Of a stretch of 64,000 bases of DNA, positions 63,123 to 64,000 are shown in pieces (positions within the stretch are counted from its first letter, which is position 1; each line of letters begins with the position of its first letter). The notes under the pieces were generated by a model, which was not told where the DNA came from, searched no databases, and worked only from the letters and a program-made list of their open reading frames with translations. The stretch comes from Ornithodoros turicata (taxonomy: Eukaryota; Arthropoda; Arachnida; Ixodida; Argasidae), in the NCBI RefSeq assembly GCF_037126465.1, contig NC_088203.1:99820668-99884667 (forward strand), given 5' to 3'. A program made the translations under genes and the position numbers.

Positions 63123-64000
63123 AAACTTGCGGGTTGCTCAGGTTGAATAACAAAAGAAGAAAGAAAGAAAAAAGAAGGAAAACGCCCCCCAAACCCAAGG
63201 TATACTATTGGCGAATTCGGGTGTTCATTCAATGCAACACGGCCTAGTGCTCGTTGCCTGGATCACGTGACCATTGTCTCTCGAACACGAGTGGGCAGGA
63301 ATGTAGCGCTTTTAGTCGCTTGAATCCATAGATTGAGAAGTTACCCGTCAAAAAGAACTCGTTACAAGTTAAGTTACCGTGTGCAAAATGTAACTAAGTT
63401 AATAACAAAGTTCTTCAGCATGAAATGTAACTCGCAGTTACTGAGTTACTTAAAAAAAAGAACGAGTTATTTCCAAGTTACTTCGGACACAAAATAGCAT
63501 TACGCAGGTGCAATGCGCGTGAGCAGTTGAGTTAGACCTTCAGTTGCCTGCGGAGGAGTGCAACACGCTTAGATCGTTTTCGTTTATGTCCAACAATAGA
63601 CCGCTCTCTGTTTGTAAACAAATGACGTCATAGTGTTCGACAGCGCCAAAATTTGGTAGAATTGAACTACGTTCGAAGCTAGAGGTGAACAAGGTCGCGC
63701 CCGAAAACCACGGTCTTGATGGGATTAAGATATGGTCCCTTAAAGGGACGCGACCCTCGGTCCTACTTTTCTTTCTATGGGAGGCAGCGAACAAGTACCC
63801 GTTCGTGGAACCCAGCCCTCTCCTTCCGATTTGTTTCGGTTTCAGTCTGTCTACCAATGTCATGATGACGTTTCTCTGGTAGAGGTCTATTCGAACGCTT
63901 TGCATCTTTCTCCCTGTGGGCGCACAATGGTTCAGCTTCATTTCAATCGCAGTGGTTCGCACTTCCTGAACAAAATACTGTCGTTGATTGAATATCACGT
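63123..64000. other. No gene recognised
   Basis: A gttact-rich inverted stretch at about 63355-63490 (aagaactcgttac versus its complement) looks like a small palindromic element. The 152-codon minus ORF at 63540-63998 has no recognisable motif. Confidence 0.5.

Noticed and set aside
63540..63998. 152-codon minus ORF at the right edge
   Set aside because: No domain, no splice context and no repeat support; its length is within chance for this composition.

Overview
This is eukaryotic DNA, most likely from an arthropod and plausibly a tick or other chelicerate. The evidence is spliced M13 metalloprotease genes in a cluster, dense nested LTR and non-LTR retrotransposons, foldback and TIR DNA elements, tRNA-derived SINEs and a Penelope-type GIY-YIG fragment. 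The species assignment is inference; the only host genes I recognise are three neprilysin-like copies.

Layout. A tandem, apparently non-coding host repeat of about 2.7 kb fills much of 1-25 kb and 40-54 kb and serves as a landing pad for other elements. Its copies give natural empty sites for one another, so many insertions can be placed to the base. (1) 1-8.1 kb: a CsRn1-type Ty3/Gypsy element (3751-8094) with 129-bp LTRs and AGGT target duplications, plus the 5' end of a duplicated copy (1-1002). (2) 8.1-25.2 kb: host repeat holding an intact RNase H-bearing LINE (10445-15720) that lies in the tail of an older relative (to 16550), an I-type LINE with two in-frame TGA codons (16771-22197), and a 5'-truncated LINE (23185-24865). 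(3) 25.2-29 kb: a tandem array of 288-bp units between TA runs, with one inverted unit at its end. Every complete unit carries a 78-nt hammerhead-ribozyme-like fold; this is the most interesting object in the window. (4) 29-40 kb: SINEs, a decayed M13 protease pseudogene, a cluster of foldback MITEs, a 1.5-kb TIR element and an apparently intact M13 protease exon (36332-38590). (5) 40.3-54.2 kb: host repeat carrying a nearly pristine Mag-like Gypsy (41974-46379, LTRs differing at 2 of 153 positions) and a LINE split by a 2.66-kb TA-flanked DNA element. (6) 54.2-57 kb: a Penelope endonuclease fragment and the 3' half of a second CsRn1-like Gypsy. (7) 57-64 kb: a second intact M13 exon (57693-59951), its flanks paralogous to the first, then MITEs and unassigned DNA.

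Function. The two intact M13 exons each encode 752 residues (membrane anchor plus complete zinc-protease ectodomain) and should be cell-surface endopeptidases. Each needs an upstream exon for its initiator, which I could not find. The rest is mobile or repetitive. The hammerhead array resembles retrozymes, small non-autonomous elements of animals thought to use Penelope-like machinery, and a Penelope fragment occupies the equivalent TA site in a paralogous host repeat. All hammerhead cores share a U4-to-C change, so activity has to be tested.
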